Positions 55,956-64,000 of a stretch of 64,000 nucleotides of DNA are shown piece by piece; within the stretch, counting starts at the first letter, position 1, and every line of letters begins with the position of its first letter. A program made the position numbers and the translations under genes. The notes beneath the pieces were generated by a model that ran no database searches, was not told where the DNA came from, and was given only the letters and a program-made list of their open reading frames with translations. Where the stretch lies: NCBI RefSeq assembly GCF_014200405.1, contig NZ_JACHBQ010000001.1, positions 1,984,001 through 2,048,000 on the forward strand, in the 5' to 3' direction. The DNA is from Cryobacterium roopkundense. Lineage in GTDB: Bacteria > Actinomycetota > Actinomycetes > Actinomycetales > Microbacteriaceae.

Positions 55956-56561
55956 CTAATGACGAAAAGCTGTGGCGCGAACCTTTCGGAGAAAGTATTC
56001 GTGGAAGCGGTATTCTCCGGTGATCTCGGGGTGGAACGAGGTGCCGAGAAGGTTTCCCTGTTCGACGGCGACACACCGACCATCCGAGAGTGTGGCCAGG
56101 GGTCGCGCGTTCGGGCCGACCGTTTCGACGACGGGGGCGCGAATGAAGACGGCGTGCACGGGTGCGAAACCGAGTTCCGGAACCTGCAGATCGGTCTCGA
56201 ATGACGCGTTCTGTGACCCGAAGGCGTTCCGCCGCACGCTGATGTCCAGTCCGCCGATGCTCTTCTGACCCACGATGCCGTCGAGGACAGTGTCCGCGAG
56301 CATGATGAGGCCGGCGCACGTGCCGTACACCGGCAGGCCGGCGCGAACAGCGGCTTGCAGCGGGTCGAAGAGATCGAACATTCGGGCAAGTTTGTCCATC
56401 ACGCTCGACTCGCCGCCCGGAATGACGAGCCCACTCACGCGGGCCAGCTCTTCGGGGCGACGAACGAGCTCGACTCTGGCACCGAGCGTGCGCAACACGT
56501 CGGCGTGCTCGCGAAAATCGCCTTGCAGGGCGAGCACGCCGACCGGTGAATCCTGGTTCAT
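55956..56561 (-). CDS. pdxT: Pyridoxal 5'-phosphate synthase glutaminase subunit
   Basis: The 201-residue class I amidotransferase has VGVLALQGDFREHADVL, the oxyanion segment PGGESS, the nucleophile in YGTCAGLIML and the His-Glu pair in GTSFHPEITG. It supplies ammonia to PdxS. I start at ATG 56561 (MNQDSPVGVL); the frame open to 56726 overlaps pdxS. It is 52 bp downstream of pdxS. Confidence 0.95.
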   Translation of the reverse strand: MNQDSPVGVLALQGDFREHADVLRTLGARVELVRRPEELARVSGLVIPGGESSVMDKLARMFDLFDPLQAAVRAGLPVYGTCAGLIMLADTVLDGIVGQKSIGGLDISVRRNAFGSQNASFETDLQVPELGFAPVHAVFIRAPVVETVGPNARPLATLSDGRCVAVEQGNLLGTSFHPEITGEYRFHEYFLRKVRATAFRH

Positions 56562-56613
56562 GACCGTGTCTTCCCGAGCGATGCCGAAGACCGACGCCTC
56601 ACGAAGGAGCGAG

Positions 56614-57516
56614 CTACCAGCCACGCTCGGAGAGACGGTGCGGCGCGGCGAGGTCAGACACGTTGATTCCCACCATCGCTTCGCCGAGTCCGCGCGATAC
56701 CTGGGCGATGACCTTGGCATCGTCATAGAACGCGACGGCCTTCACGATCGCTGCGGCACGCTGCTCAGGGTTACCGGACTTGAAGATTCCGGAGCCCACG
56801 AACACGCCGTCGGCGCCGAGCTGCATCATCATTGCGGCATCGGCAGGAGTCGCGACTCCACCGGCCGTGAACAGCACGACGGGGAGCTTGCCGGTGGCCG
56901 CGATCTCGGCAACGAGCTCGTAGGGCGCCTGCAGTTCCTTGGCGGCGACGTACAGCTCGTCCTTGCCCATGGACGACAGCCGTGCGATTTCCCCCTTGAT
57001 CGTGCGGATGTGCTTGGTCGCCTCTGATACGTCACCGGTACCGGCCTCGCCCTTGGAGCGAATCATCGCGGCACCCTCGGTGATCCGTCGAAGCGCCTCC
57101 CCGAGGTTGGTCGCGCCACACACGAACGGCGTGGTGAAGTTCCACTTGTCAATGTGGTTCTTGTAGTCGGCCGGACTCAGTACCTCTGACTCGTCGATGT
57201 AGTCCACGTCGAGGGCCTCGAGAATCTGGGCTTCGACGAAGTGTCCGATGCGTGCCTTTGCCATCACCGGGATGTTGACCTCGGCGATGATGCTGTCGAT
57301 CAGGTCAGGGTCGCTCATTCGGGCGACGCCTCCCTGCGAGCGGATGTCGGCGGGTACGCGCTCGAGGGCCATGACGGCGACGGCGCCGGCGTCTTCCGCG
57401 ATGCGAGCCTGGGCAGCGGTGACGACGTCCATAATGACGCCGCCCTTGAGCATTTCGGCGAGTCCGCGCTTGACGCGGCTCGAGCCGAACTTTTCGGCGG
57501 AGGTGTTTTCAGTCAT
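56614..57516 (-). CDS. pdxS: Pyridoxal 5'-phosphate synthase synthase subunit
   Basis: The 300-residue TIM barrel has [50 protein letters not shown] sequence, the active-site lysine region [15 protein letters not shown] and the phosphate-binding [19 protein letters not shown] [15 protein letters not shown]. It makes PLP from ribose 5-phosphate, glyceraldehyde 3-phosphate and ammonia, together with PdxT. Confidence 0.96.
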   Translation of the reverse strand: MTENTSAEKFGSSRVKRGLAEMLKGGVIMDVVTAAQARIAEDAGAVAVMALERVPADIRSQGGVARMSDPDLIDSIIAEVNIPVMAKARIGHFVEAQILEALDVDYIDESEVLSPADYKNHIDKWNFTTPFVCGATNLGEALRRITEGAAMIRSKGEAGTGDVSEATKHIRTIKGEIARLSSMGKDELYVAAKELQAPYELVAEIAATGKLPVVLFTAGGVATPADAAMMMQLGADGVFVGSGIFKSGNPEQRAAAIVKAVAFYDDAKVIAQVSRGLGEAMVGINVSDLAAPHRLSERGW

Positions 57517-57557
57517 GATATTGATCCTATTCCTTGAGCTGAGTGCTTAAAGCCGGG

Positions 57558-57587
57558 CCGGGAGCGCCGAACGGGCGCCTCTCCCGG
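57558..57587. terminator. GC-rich hairpin between the HIT gene and pdxS
   Basis: CCGGGAGCGCC (57558-57568) pairs with GGCG and CTCCCGG (57574-57587) with a small bulge. It lies just past the HIT stop. Read leftward it is followed by CCCGGCTTTAAG, a poor T-run, so termination would be partial. Confidence 0.4.
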
Positions 57588-57594
57588 AATGGAG

Positions 57595-58197
57595 TTATTC
57601 AGTGCCGGGAGGCCAGGCCTCGGCCACTTCGCGGCGAGTTTCACCGAGGAGCTTCGGGATGGCTTTTGTTCCGGCGATGATCGGAAAGAAGTTGGAGTCG
57701 AGCGCCCACCGCGGCACGATGTGCTGGTGCAGGTGTTCGGCAATTCCGGCACCCGCGATGCGGCCCTGGTTCATACCGATATTGAAGCCATCACACTTTG
57801 AGACAGCTGTGAGTACCCGCATCGCGATCTGTGTCAGCGTGCCGATTTCAGCGATTTCTTCAGGGCTCGCTTCGTCGTACGTCGCGATGTGGCGATACGG
57901 ACAGACGAGTAGGTGCCCGCTGTTGTACGGAAACAGGTTCAACAACACGTACGCGTGCGTGCCGCGGGCCACGATCAGGGCCTTCTCGTCGTCCATGTCC
58001 GGTGCGAGGCAGAACGGGCAATCGTCGGGATGCGGCTGCTGACCGTCCTGGATGTAGACCATGCGGTGCGGTGTCCAGAGCCGCTGGAAGGCATCCGGAA
58101 CGGCGGCGAAGTCTGACGAGTTCTCGATTAACGGGTTGTCGAGCTCGAGGCTGTCCTCATGGCTCGCCTGTCCGGCGGTGCCGTCTGCATTCGTCAT
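57595..58197 (-). CDS. HIT-family hydrolase/phosphorylase (AP4A phosphorylase-like)
   Basis: The 200-residue protein has CPFCLAPDMDDEKALIVARG and LLNLFPYNSGHLLVCPYRH. The HIT triad lies in IAEHLHQHIVPRW. In Mycobacterium the gene at this place (Rv2613c) encodes AP4A phosphorylase, so diadenosine tetraphosphate breakdown is likely. It starts one base after the thrS stop and is cotranscribed with it. Confidence 0.92.
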   Translation of the reverse strand: MTNADGTAGQASHEDSLELDNPLIENSSDFAAVPDAFQRLWTPHRMVYIQDGQQPHPDDCPFCLAPDMDDEKALIVARGTHAYVLLNLFPYNSGHLLVCPYRHIATYDEASPEEIAEIGTLTQIAMRVLTAVSKCDGFNIGMNQGRIAGAGIAEHLHQHIVPRWALDSNFFPIIAGTKAIPKLLGETRREVAEAWPPGTE

Positions 58198-58198
58198 C

Positions 58199-60214
58199 TT
58201 AAGCCTTCTCCGCGGCCTGATGCGACTCGAGGGCAGACTCGGGGGATGTCGTCACCTGCGCACGGGTTTCGATCGCCTCCAGGATGCGTCGAATGGCATC
58301 CTCGACCGGAACTCCGTTCAGCTGAGTGCCGTCGCGGAAGCGAAAGCTGACGGCGTTGTTCGCCTGGTCTTCCTCCCCCACGATGAGTTGGAACGGCACC
58401 TTGGCCTTGGTGTGCGTGCGGATCTTCTTCTGCATGCGATCGTCGGAATGATCGACCTCTGCGCGAACGCCGGCGGCCTTCAGCGTGCCGATGACCTCGT
58501 CGAGGTACGCCCCGTACTGCTCGGAGACCGGAATGCCGACAACCTGCACGGGCGAGAGCCAGACCGGGAAGGCACCGGCATAGTGCTCCGTGAGCACCGC
58601 GAAGAAGCGCTCGATCGAACCGAACAGGGCCCGGTGAATCATCACGGGGCGCTGGCGTGTGCCGTCGTTTGCCGTGTACTCGAGGTCGAAACGCTCGGGA
58701 AGGTTGAAGTCGAGCTGGATGGTGGACATCTGCCAGGTGCGACCGATGGCATCCTTGGCCTGAACCGAGATCTTCGGTCCGTAGAAGGCGGCTCCACCGG
58801 GGTCGGCGACAAGGTCGAGTCCGGATGCTTCGGCGACCTGTCGCAGCGTCTCCGTCGCTTCGTCCCAGGCATCGTCGCTGCCGACGAACTTCTTCGGGTC
58901 TTTGGTAGACAGCTCGAGGTAGTAGTCCTCAAGGCCGTAGTCGGCGAGCAGCTGCAGCACGAAATTGAGAGTGCTGGTCAGCTCCTCCTTCATCCCTTCT
59001 TTGGTCGTGTAAATGTGGGCGTCGTCCTGGGTCATGCCGCGCACCCTGGTGAGGCCGTTGAGCACGCCAGACTTCTCATAGCGATAGACGGAACCGAATT
59101 CGAACAGGCGCATCGGCAGCTCGCGGTAGCTGCGACCGCTGGACTTGAAGATCAGGTTGTGGAACGGGCAGTTCATCGGCTTGAGGTAGTAGTCGACGCC
59201 CTGACGGGTCACATGGCCGGTCTCATCCCGTTCCTCGTCGAGGTGCATGGGAGGGAACATGCCCTCGCGGTACCAGTCGAGGTGGCCGGACGCCTCGAAG
59301 AGGGTCGACTTGGTGATGTGCGGAGAGTAGACGAAGTCATAGCCCGCTTCGGTGTGCCGCTGACGAGAGTAGTTTTCCATCTCCTGGCGGATGATGCCGC
59401 CCTTGGGATGGAAGACGGCCAGCCCGGATCCGATTTCTTCGGGAAAGCTGAAAAGATCGAGTTCGGCACCGAGCTTGCGATGGTCGCGCTTTGCGGCCTC
59501 CTCCTGGCGGGTTTGGAAGGCACGCAGCTCATCCTTCGTGGGCCAGGCGGTGCCGTAGATGCGCTGCAGCTGCGGGTTCTTCTCGGAGCCACGCCAGTAC
59601 GCGGCGGCCAGGCGGGTGAGGGAGTAGCCGTTGCCGATCATGCGGGTGTTGGGCAGGTGGGGACCCCGGCAGAGGTCTTTCCACACCGTCTCCCCAGTTT
59701 TCGGGTCGACGTTGTCGTAGATCGTGAGTTCGGCACCGCCGACCTCAACCGCCTCATTGTCACCGGAATCGCTGGTCGAGCCTGTGGAGACGCCGCCCTT
59801 GAGGCCGATGAGTTCGAGCTTGTAGGGCTCGCCGGCGAGCTCGGAGCGGGCCTCGTCGTCCGTGACGACGCGCCGCACGAAGCGCTGTCCCTGGCGGATG
59901 ATGCGGTCCATCGCCTTTTCCAGAGATTTCACGTCTTCCGGCGTGAACGGCACCGCAACATCGAAGTCGTAGTAGAAACCGTTTGTGACGGGCGGGCCGA
60001 TGCCCAGGCGTGCGGCGGGGTTGACCGTCTGAACGGCCTGCGCCAGCACGTGGGCGGCCGAGTGGCGCAGAATGCTGAGTCCGTCGGGCGACCCGATCGT
60101 CACCGGTTCGACGACATCCGTCGTCTCCACCGTGGTGGCCAGATCCTTCAGCTCGCCGTTGACGCGCATGGCGACAACGGATCGGTCGGTGAATAGCGCG
60201 AAGCCGTCAACCAC
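58199..60214 (-). CDS. thrS: Threonyl-tRNA synthetase
   Basis: The 671-residue class II synthetase has an N-terminal editing domain with [13 protein letters not shown], the catalytic motifs [20 protein letters not shown] and [14 protein letters not shown], and a C-terminal anticodon-binding domain ([18 protein letters not shown]). Full length. It heads thrS-HIT. Its upstream region holds a 12-bp tandem repeat but no T-box. Confidence 0.96.
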   Translation of the reverse strand: MVDGFALFTDRSVVAMRVNGELKDLATTVETTDVVEPVTIGSPDGLSILRHSAAHVLAQAVQTVNPAARLGIGPPVTNGFYYDFDVAVPFTPEDVKSLEKAMDRIIRQGQRFVRRVVTDDEARSELAGEPYKLELIGLKGGVSTGSTSDSGDNEAVEVGGAELTIYDNVDPKTGETVWKDLCRGPHLPNTRMIGNGYSLTRLAAAYWRGSEKNPQLQRIYGTAWPTKDELRAFQTRQEEAAKRDHRKLGAELDLFSFPEEIGSGLAVFHPKGGIIRQEMENYSRQRHTEAGYDFVYSPHITKSTLFEASGHLDWYREGMFPPMHLDEERDETGHVTRQGVDYYLKPMNCPFHNLIFKSSGRSYRELPMRLFEFGSVYRYEKSGVLNGLTRVRGMTQDDAHIYTTKEGMKEELTSTLNFVLQLLADYGLEDYYLELSTKDPKKFVGSDDAWDEATETLRQVAEASGLDLVADPGGAAFYGPKISVQAKDAIGRTWQMSTIQLDFNLPERFDLEYTANDGTRQRPVMIHRALFGSIERFFAVLTEHYAGAFPVWLSPVQVVGIPVSEQYGAYLDEVIGTLKAAGVRAEVDHSDDRMQKKIRTHTKAKVPFQLIVGEEDQANNAVSFRFRDGTQLNGVPVEDAIRRILEAIETRAQVTTSPESALESHQAAEKA

Positions 60215-60277
60215 GTGTGTAACTCCCTGTTTATTGCGGACCCCTTAACTTTAGCGGCGCATGAGAGCGCGGCGGGC

Positions 60278-60319
60278 CAGCGGGTACAGCAGCGGGTACA
60301 GCAGCGGGTACAGCAGCGG
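60278..60319. repeat. 12-bp tandem repeat upstream of thrS
   Basis: CAGCGGGTACAG is repeated three times without error (60278-60313) and ends in a half unit CAGCGG. It lies between the DUF1918 stop and the thrS start, 64 bp before thrS. Copy number may vary between strains. Confidence 0.85.
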
Positions 60320-60357
60320 CCCCCGCCGAAGCGGGCGCCGGGTACGAATCGACGGGG

Positions 60358-60549
60358 TCAGACGACGCGCGAATGATCCACGACAAAGTCGGGGCCCGGG
60401 AACACGATCGTCTCGTGGCCATCATCAAACCGCACCAGATACGGCGGCCCACCATCGGTGCCGCGAATCTCCCTCACCTCACCGTGCCGGTCGGGTGTTT
60501 CCACGGTTTTACCGCGGATGATTATTCGATCTCCCTGTGAAGCGCGCAT
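60358..60549 (-). CDS. DUF1918 small protein
   Basis: The 63-residue protein has a compact SH3-like beta pattern: MRASQGDRIIIRGKTVETPDRHGEV and PYLVRFDDGHETIVFPGPDF, as in DUF1918. The function is unknown. AGGAGGTG stands directly before the ATG. It lies leftward between a membrane protein gene and thrS. Confidence 0.88.
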   Translation of the reverse strand: MRASQGDRIIIRGKTVETPDRHGEVREIRGTDGGPPYLVRFDDGHETIVFPGPDFVVDHSRVV

Positions 60550-60638
60550 GGCATCACCTCCTGGCGGCCAAGGTACGCCCGAGGTGAGCGGTGCACAAGG
60601 TGCAAACCGACCCGGTGCCGAGTCGCCAGGCCCTGGGT

Positions 60639-61076
60639 TTAGGGGCGCCAGACCATGAGAACGACCACTGCGACCAACAGAAGCGCGGCGATTCCCGAGC
60701 CCATCGCGATCCGCGAGTATGCGGCCACCTTCGTGGCGACCCCGGCACCCTCACGAGCGGTGAGTTCCTCGGCGGCGGACTGCAGGGCGGGGACAACGAG
60801 GAATAGGTTGATTGCGAGGGCGATGGCGTACAGCACGATGGACAGCCAGACCCAGGTAGCGGCAAAAACGTACCCGCCCATGCTGAGCGCCCCAAATCCG
60901 AGCACGGCGACGAGGAGGGAGAGGAGGCTAAAGATCGATACCGACTTGGCCAGAACTGCCACCGGGCCGGACTGGCCTGCTCGAACGAGCCGCATGGCGG
61001 TCATCGGCAGGATCGCCATCGGCCCGACGATAAAAACCGCGGCGACGATGTGCAGGGTGTTGATCAAAGTATCCAT
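60639..61076 (-). CDS. DUF2269-like four-helix membrane protein
   Basis: The 145-residue protein has four predicted membrane segments (HIVAAVFIVGPMAILPM, SLLSLLVAVLGFGAL, WVWLSIVLYAIALAINLFL, IAALLLVAVVVLMVW). The pattern resembles DUF2269 integral membrane proteins. ATG 61076 is preferred to GTG 61082. The function is unknown. Confidence 0.75.
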   Translation of the reverse strand: MDTLINTLHIVAAVFIVGPMAILPMTAMRLVRAGQSGPVAVLAKSVSIFSLLSLLVAVLGFGALSMGGYVFAATWVWLSIVLYAIALAINLFLVVPALQSAAEELTAREGAGVATKVAAYSRIAMGSGIAALLLVAVVVLMVWRP

Positions 61077-61135
61077 GCCCACAGGCTAGAGCACCGCGGC
61101 TACTCGCCCGTTCCTTCGATCAGCACAGGCGTCCA

Positions 61136-62182
61136 TCAGCCCGGGATGTCGATGAGTACCTTGCCAATGACGGCGGCCTGCACGGCCGCGTGCGCGGCAT
61201 CCGTTCGGTCGAGTGCGAACCTGTGCAGGGGCAGCCCTCCCGATTCACCGACGGAGAGCGCGCCGTCGGTGACGGCGGCACTCACGTCCGCCACTGCGCG
61301 CGCCTTTGAGACGGGATCCACCGTGTAGACGAGCACGAATTGGATGCGCGTGTTGGTGACCATGTGTGCCCTGATGGGCAGCGTCACCTGCGATCCCCCG
61401 TTGTCGGAGTAGATGGCGACGACCCCGTTCGGTGCCATCACGTTGGCCGTCCACTCGGAATTCTCCGCCGCGGCGACTTCCACCACAATGTCGACTCCGT
61501 TGGGAGCGAGGGCGCGCACGCTTGCGGCAGCATCTTGCGTACGATAGTGGACCACGTGATGCGCTCCCGCCGCCCGCACGAGCGCCTCTTTGGCAGCGCT
61601 GCTGACCGTCGTGATGACCGTCGCGCCGGCCCAACGGGCGAGCTGGATGGCTGCGTGCCCGACAGCTCCGGCTCCGCCTGCCACGAGCACCGTGACTCCA
61701 CCGAGCGCGCCGGGCGCCAGCCGGTTCGAGCCGAGCGCAGAGATTGTGAGGCAACGGTGGGCAGTCAGGGCCGGGATTCCGAGGCTCGCCCCCAGATCGA
61801 AGGAAGCCTCGTCCGGTAGCGGCACAGTGTGGCTTGCCGGGAGCACCACGAACTGCTGGGCGGTGCCGTTGGCGCGCTGCCACGCTGCTTCCCAGATCCA
61901 CACGCGCTGGCCAACGGCAAGTCCCTCGACGCCGGAGCCGATCGCGTCGATGATTCCGGCGCCGTCCTGGTTCGGAACGATCTCGGGGAAAGCGAGTGGT
62001 AGGCCGGGGGCTGCTCCCTGGCGCGACTTCCAATCCGTCGGGTTCACGCCGGAGACCCTCACGCTCACCCTAACTTCGCCGGCACCGGGTGTCGGGATCG
62101 GCCGTTCGACCACGTGAAGCACGCTCGGGCCTCCCGTGCGGGTGTAGATGACGGCCTGAGCCACGGGATCTGCTGCGTTCAT
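61136..62182 (-). CDS. NADPH:quinone oxidoreductase-like MDR-family protein
   Basis: The 348-residue medium-chain dehydrogenase/reductase lacks the zinc ligands of alcohol dehydrogenases. It has VSGVNPTDWKSRQG, the dinucleotide motif VLVAGGAGAVGHAAIQLARW and a catalytic-domain GALSVGESGGLPLHRF. It probably reduces quinones or enones with NADPH; the substrate is unknown. ATG 62182 (MNAADPVAQ) is preferred to the longer frame. The stop of the EamA gene lies 40 bp upstream. Confidence 0.88.
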   Translation of the reverse strand: MNAADPVAQAVIYTRTGGPSVLHVVERPIPTPGAGEVRVSVRVSGVNPTDWKSRQGAAPGLPLAFPEIVPNQDGAGIIDAIGSGVEGLAVGQRVWIWEAAWQRANGTAQQFVVLPASHTVPLPDEASFDLGASLGIPALTAHRCLTISALGSNRLAPGALGGVTVLVAGGAGAVGHAAIQLARWAGATVITTVSSAAKEALVRAAGAHHVVHYRTQDAAASVRALAPNGVDIVVEVAAAENSEWTANVMAPNGVVAIYSDNGGSQVTLPIRAHMVTNTRIQFVLVYTVDPVSKARAVADVSAAVTDGALSVGESGGLPLHRFALDRTDAAHAAVQAAVIGKVLIDIPG

Positions 62183-62222
62183 TGACGTTGTCCTCGCCTC
62201 GATGTGGTGTTCACGATCCAGA

Positions 62223-63149
62223 CTAGGCAACCGCCCTTAGTTTTCTGCGTCCCGCAGTCAGGATGGCGAGACCGGCGAGAAGCAGGCTGACCCCGATCAC
62301 GGTCGCCACGCTGAAGTTTTCGTGCAGCACGACGATTCCGAGGATGGTTGCGGTCACGGGTTCGAGGAGCGTGATAGTGGCCACCCGGGCGGCAGGAAGG
62401 GACTGCAGTCCCTGCGCGAAGAATGTGTACGCAACCGCCGTTGTGATCACGGCGAGCCACAGCGCCGTGGCGAGCCCGGCCGGCTCGGTCAGCCAGGTGA
62501 CATCGCTCACGACCAGGACGGGCAGCAGGCCGAGGGCGGCAATGCCGAAGGTCGCGCCCATCGTGCTCGCCGGATCCCACCCCCGGTCGAGCAGAGCCTT
62601 ACTGCTCAGCGTGTACACGGCGTAGGAGGCACCGGCGGCAATCGATCCGGCCAGCCCCAGAGCCGTCAGCGACCCATCGAGACCGGAGAGGACCCCTGAG
62701 AGCACGAGGACTCCCGCGGCCGCGACGGCCGTGGCGACCGCCCACCGCCCGGTCGGACGTCGGCGCAACACGAGCCATTCCAACAGCCCGGTGAGTGCGG
62801 GTGCCGACCCGAGGGCAACGAGGGTGCCCACCGCGACACCGTTTTCGCCCGTGCCCAGGAAGAAGGCCGGCTGATAGGCAGCCACGCCCAGGGCGCCCGC
62901 GCAGACCAGCGCTACGGAGCCCCGCCTCGGCCACCGCACCACCCGTGCGTGGGAGGAAAGTTTAGAGCGTGGGCGCCAGATAGCGAGCATCGCGAGGATC
63001 GCTCCCCCGAGAACGATTCTGGCAGCGCCGAGGGACACGGCCGAGGCATCCGCTGCGCCCAGCGCCTGCGCCGTGCCCGTGGTACCGAAGCACACCGCTG
63101 CCGCAACCACGAGCCAGGTCGACAGGGCGACACCACGTGTTCGTTGCAC
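62223..63149 (-). CDS. EamA/DMT-superfamily transporter
   Basis: The 308-residue protein has ten hydrophobic segments in two EamA repeats, starting WLVVAAAVCFGTTGTAQALG, with the second repeat near LGLAGSIAAGASYAVYTLSSKAL. The C-terminal segment SVATVIGVSLLLAGLAILTAG is typical. It should export a small metabolite, and the substrate is unknown. It may be cotranscribed with the oxidoreductase downstream. Confidence 0.88.
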   Translation of the reverse strand: MQRTRGVALSTWLVVAAAVCFGTTGTAQALGAADASAVSLGAARIVLGGAILAMLAIWRPRSKLSSHARVVRWPRRGSVALVCAGALGVAAYQPAFFLGTGENGVAVGTLVALGSAPALTGLLEWLVLRRRPTGRWAVATAVAAAGVLVLSGVLSGLDGSLTALGLAGSIAAGASYAVYTLSSKALLDRGWDPASTMGATFGIAALGLLPVLVVSDVTWLTEPAGLATALWLAVITTAVAYTFFAQGLQSLPAARVATITLLEPVTATILGIVVLHENFSVATVIGVSLLLAGLAILTAGRRKLRAVA

Positions 63150-63158
63150 AGGTCAACA

Positions 63159-63186
63159 CTGGCACACGCGCGACTTTGTGTGCCAG
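63159..63186. promoter_or_regulatory. 9-bp inverted repeat upstream of the EamA gene
   Basis: CTGGCACAC (63159-63167) and GTGTGCCAG (63178-63186) are separated by 10 bp and start 10 bp before the EamA ATG. The shape suits a dimeric repressor operator. No regulator gene is adjacent. Confidence 0.4.
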
Positions 63187-63223
63187 CCGTCCAAGCCGAG
63201 GAAGACACCTTTTCGCTCTCCGA

Positions 63224-63249
63224 AGTCCGGAGATTGGCTCGCGGGGTCT
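63224..63249. repeat. Dispersed intergenic repeat, copy 2
   Basis: This copy matches 3676-3701 at 24 of 26 bases. The match stops at GGGGTCT, after which this copy runs into ACTAGGAG and the IS1182-like element, suggesting that the insertion interrupts the repeat near 63250-63256. Confidence 0.5.
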
Positions 63250-64000
63250 ACTAGGAGCGTGGGTCAGTAGTACCAAACTTTAAAACGCCGGTCGATTTCC
63301 CGGGCTTGGGGTGGTGGTCTGGGAAAATTGCTTATGAGCGATTCTGATGGCCTGTTCCCCGCGACGGAACTTGAGCACGTTGACGTGGTCGTGGATGACG
63401 GCGTTGAGGCTGGCGGTGGCGTGAACAAGCGGTTTCGGGCTTTCGAGCCGAATGCTGTGATGTTGGTGCCGCCGGATTTGGGTGAGTGGTTGCCGCAGAA
63501 TCACCTTTCCCGTTTCATCGCGGACATCGTCGAAACTCAGCTGGATCTGAAGAAGTTCTATGCCTCTTACGCGAAGTCGAAGGGGCAGCCGCCGTATGAC
63601 CCTCGGTTGATGGTCCGGGTGCTCCTTTACGGGTATTGCGTCGGGGTTCGTTCGTCACGCGAGTTGGAGCGGGTGTGCGTGGACGTGGTCGCGTTTCGCT
63701 GGTTGGCGGCGCAGCAGGCACCTGATTTTCGTTCCATCGCCCGGTTCCGCAAGCGCCATCTCTCCAGTCTGGGAAACGTGTTCTTGCAGGCATTGGAACT
63801 CTGCCGCGCGGCCGGAATGGTCTCACTCGGGCAGGTCGCGTTGGACGGCACGAAGGTGCGCGCGAATGCGTCCCGGCGCAAGGCGATGAGTTACGCCCGG
63901 TTGACGGAGAAGCAGAAGGTCCTCGCCGACGAGGTGTCTGCACTGCTGGCTGACGCGGACGCGATCGATGACGCGGAGGATGCTCGTTTCGGAAAGGACA
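63250..64000 (+). mobile_element. IS1182-type insertion sequence, left part
   Basis: The transposase gene and about 80 bp of AT-richer leader (CAAACTTTAAAACGCC at 63273) form the left part of an insertion sequence. The exact terminus is not provable without the right end. CTAG at 63250-63254 and the break in the dispersed repeat point to a junction near 63250-63260. Confidence 0.6.
63334..64000 (+). CDS. IS1182-family transposase, N-terminal part (cut by the window end)
   Basis: The frame opens at ATG 63334 and stays open to the window end (222 codons). It reads VPPDLGEWLPQNHLSRFIADIV and YDPRLMVRVLLYGYCVG, then SSRELERVCVDVVAFRWLAA, PDFRSIARFRKRH and the first catalytic Asp region VALDGTKVRANASRRKAMSY, all typical of IS1182 transposases. 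The rest of the DDE core is outside the window. Nothing in the visible part is broken. Confidence 0.92.
   Translation, partial: MSDSDGLFPATELEHVDVVVDDGVEAGGGVNKRFRAFEPNAVMLVPPDLGEWLPQNHLSRFIADIVETQLDLKKFYASYAKSKGQPPYDPRLMVRVLLYGYCVGVRSSRELERVCVDVVAFRWLAAQQAPDFRSIARFRKRHLSSLGNVFLQALELCRAAGMVSLGQVALDGTKVRANASRRKAMSYARLTEKQKVLADEVSALLADADAIDDAEDARFGKD

Noticed and set aside
58061..60196. 711-codon open frame opposite thrS
   Set aside because: It is an antisense shadow of thrS. The thrS frame has all class II motifs.
60215..60357. T-box leader before thrS
   Set aside because: No T-box sequence or specifier-loop arrangement is visible; the region holds the DUF1918 end and a 12-bp repeat.
63250..63333. 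Exact terminus and target duplication of the IS1182-type element
   Set aside because: Only one end is in the window, so inverted repeats and a duplication cannot be verified.
1..64000. tRNA, rRNA, tmRNA or prophage genes
   Set aside because: I scanned the intergenic gaps by eye and saw no cloverleaf, CCA-ended tRNA-like sequence or rRNA segment, and no phage structural genes. A short or unusual RNA could still have been missed.

Overview
The window is GC-rich actinobacterial DNA, most likely from the family Microbacteriaceae (a Cryobacterium-like genus is plausible, but the genus cannot be fixed from the sequence). The reasons are the composition, frequent GTG and TTG starts, gene order shared with other Actinobacteria (pyrR-pyrB-pyrC-carA-carB-pyrF-mIHF-gmk-rpoZ-coaBC-metK-priA-fmt-rsmB, and thrS-HIT-pdxS-pdxT-yebC-ruvCAB-yajC-secDF-relA), a DUF222/HNH gene, and an actinobacterial mIHF domain fused to guanylate kinase.

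Layout. 1-8.4 kb is accessory. It holds an oxidoreductase-methyltransferase fusion cut by the window edge, a divergent XRE-cupin regulator, a DUF222/HNH gene, a 10-bp minisatellite of about 340 bp, and a complete 3,363-bp three-gene DDE transposon (4273-7635). The transposon can be resolved to the base. It has TGT...ACA ends with inverted repeats of about 52 bp, a 6-bp target duplication (AACGGG), and it splits a small monooxygenase gene whose missing 3' end survives on the far side of the insertion. 8.4-28.4 kb is a long leftward block for tRNA/rRNA modification, replication restart, SAM and CoA synthesis, nucleotide synthesis (the whole UMP pathway except pyrD/pyrE), NusB, EF-P and AroQ. 28.5-32.1 kb is a rightward acetaldehyde-dehydrogenase cassette (GAF regulator, ALDH, DUF779) lying between aroB and aroQ. 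32.1-43.6 kb runs leftward again: aroB-aroK-aroC-aroE-mltG-ruvX-alaS, two small membrane-associated genes, rpsD and rarA. 43.6-46.5 kb has three rightward genes (cyclophilin-like, DUF349, AbiEi-like). 46.5-60.2 kb is leftward: relA, secF-secD-yajC, ruvB-ruvA-ruvC, yebC, DUF1697, pdxT-pdxS, HIT and thrS. 60.3-64 kb is accessory again: DUF1918, a DUF2269-like membrane protein, a quinone-oxidoreductase-like enzyme, an EamA exporter, and the start of an IS1182-type transposase cut by the window end.

How the genes work together. The core is biosynthesis and information processing packed into overlapping (ATGA/GTGA) operons. The pyr operon has a recognisable PyrR-type RNA hairpin at the pyrR start, so UMP/UTP feedback probably acts on its translation. 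The aro genes feed chorismate synthesis. RuvABC, RuvX and RarA handle recombination and stalled forks. SecD-SecF-YajC assist protein export. RelA makes and degrades (p)ppGpp. PdxS-PdxT make pyridoxal phosphate.

The most unusual items are the resolved transposon with an upstream zinc-ribbon/helix-turn-helix gene, the minisatellite with higher-order periodicity, the PyrR leader, the mIHF-Gmk fusion, the oxidoreductase-methyltransferase fusion, and short dispersed repeats, one of which is read in frame inside priA. No rRNA, tRNA or CRISPR array was seen.
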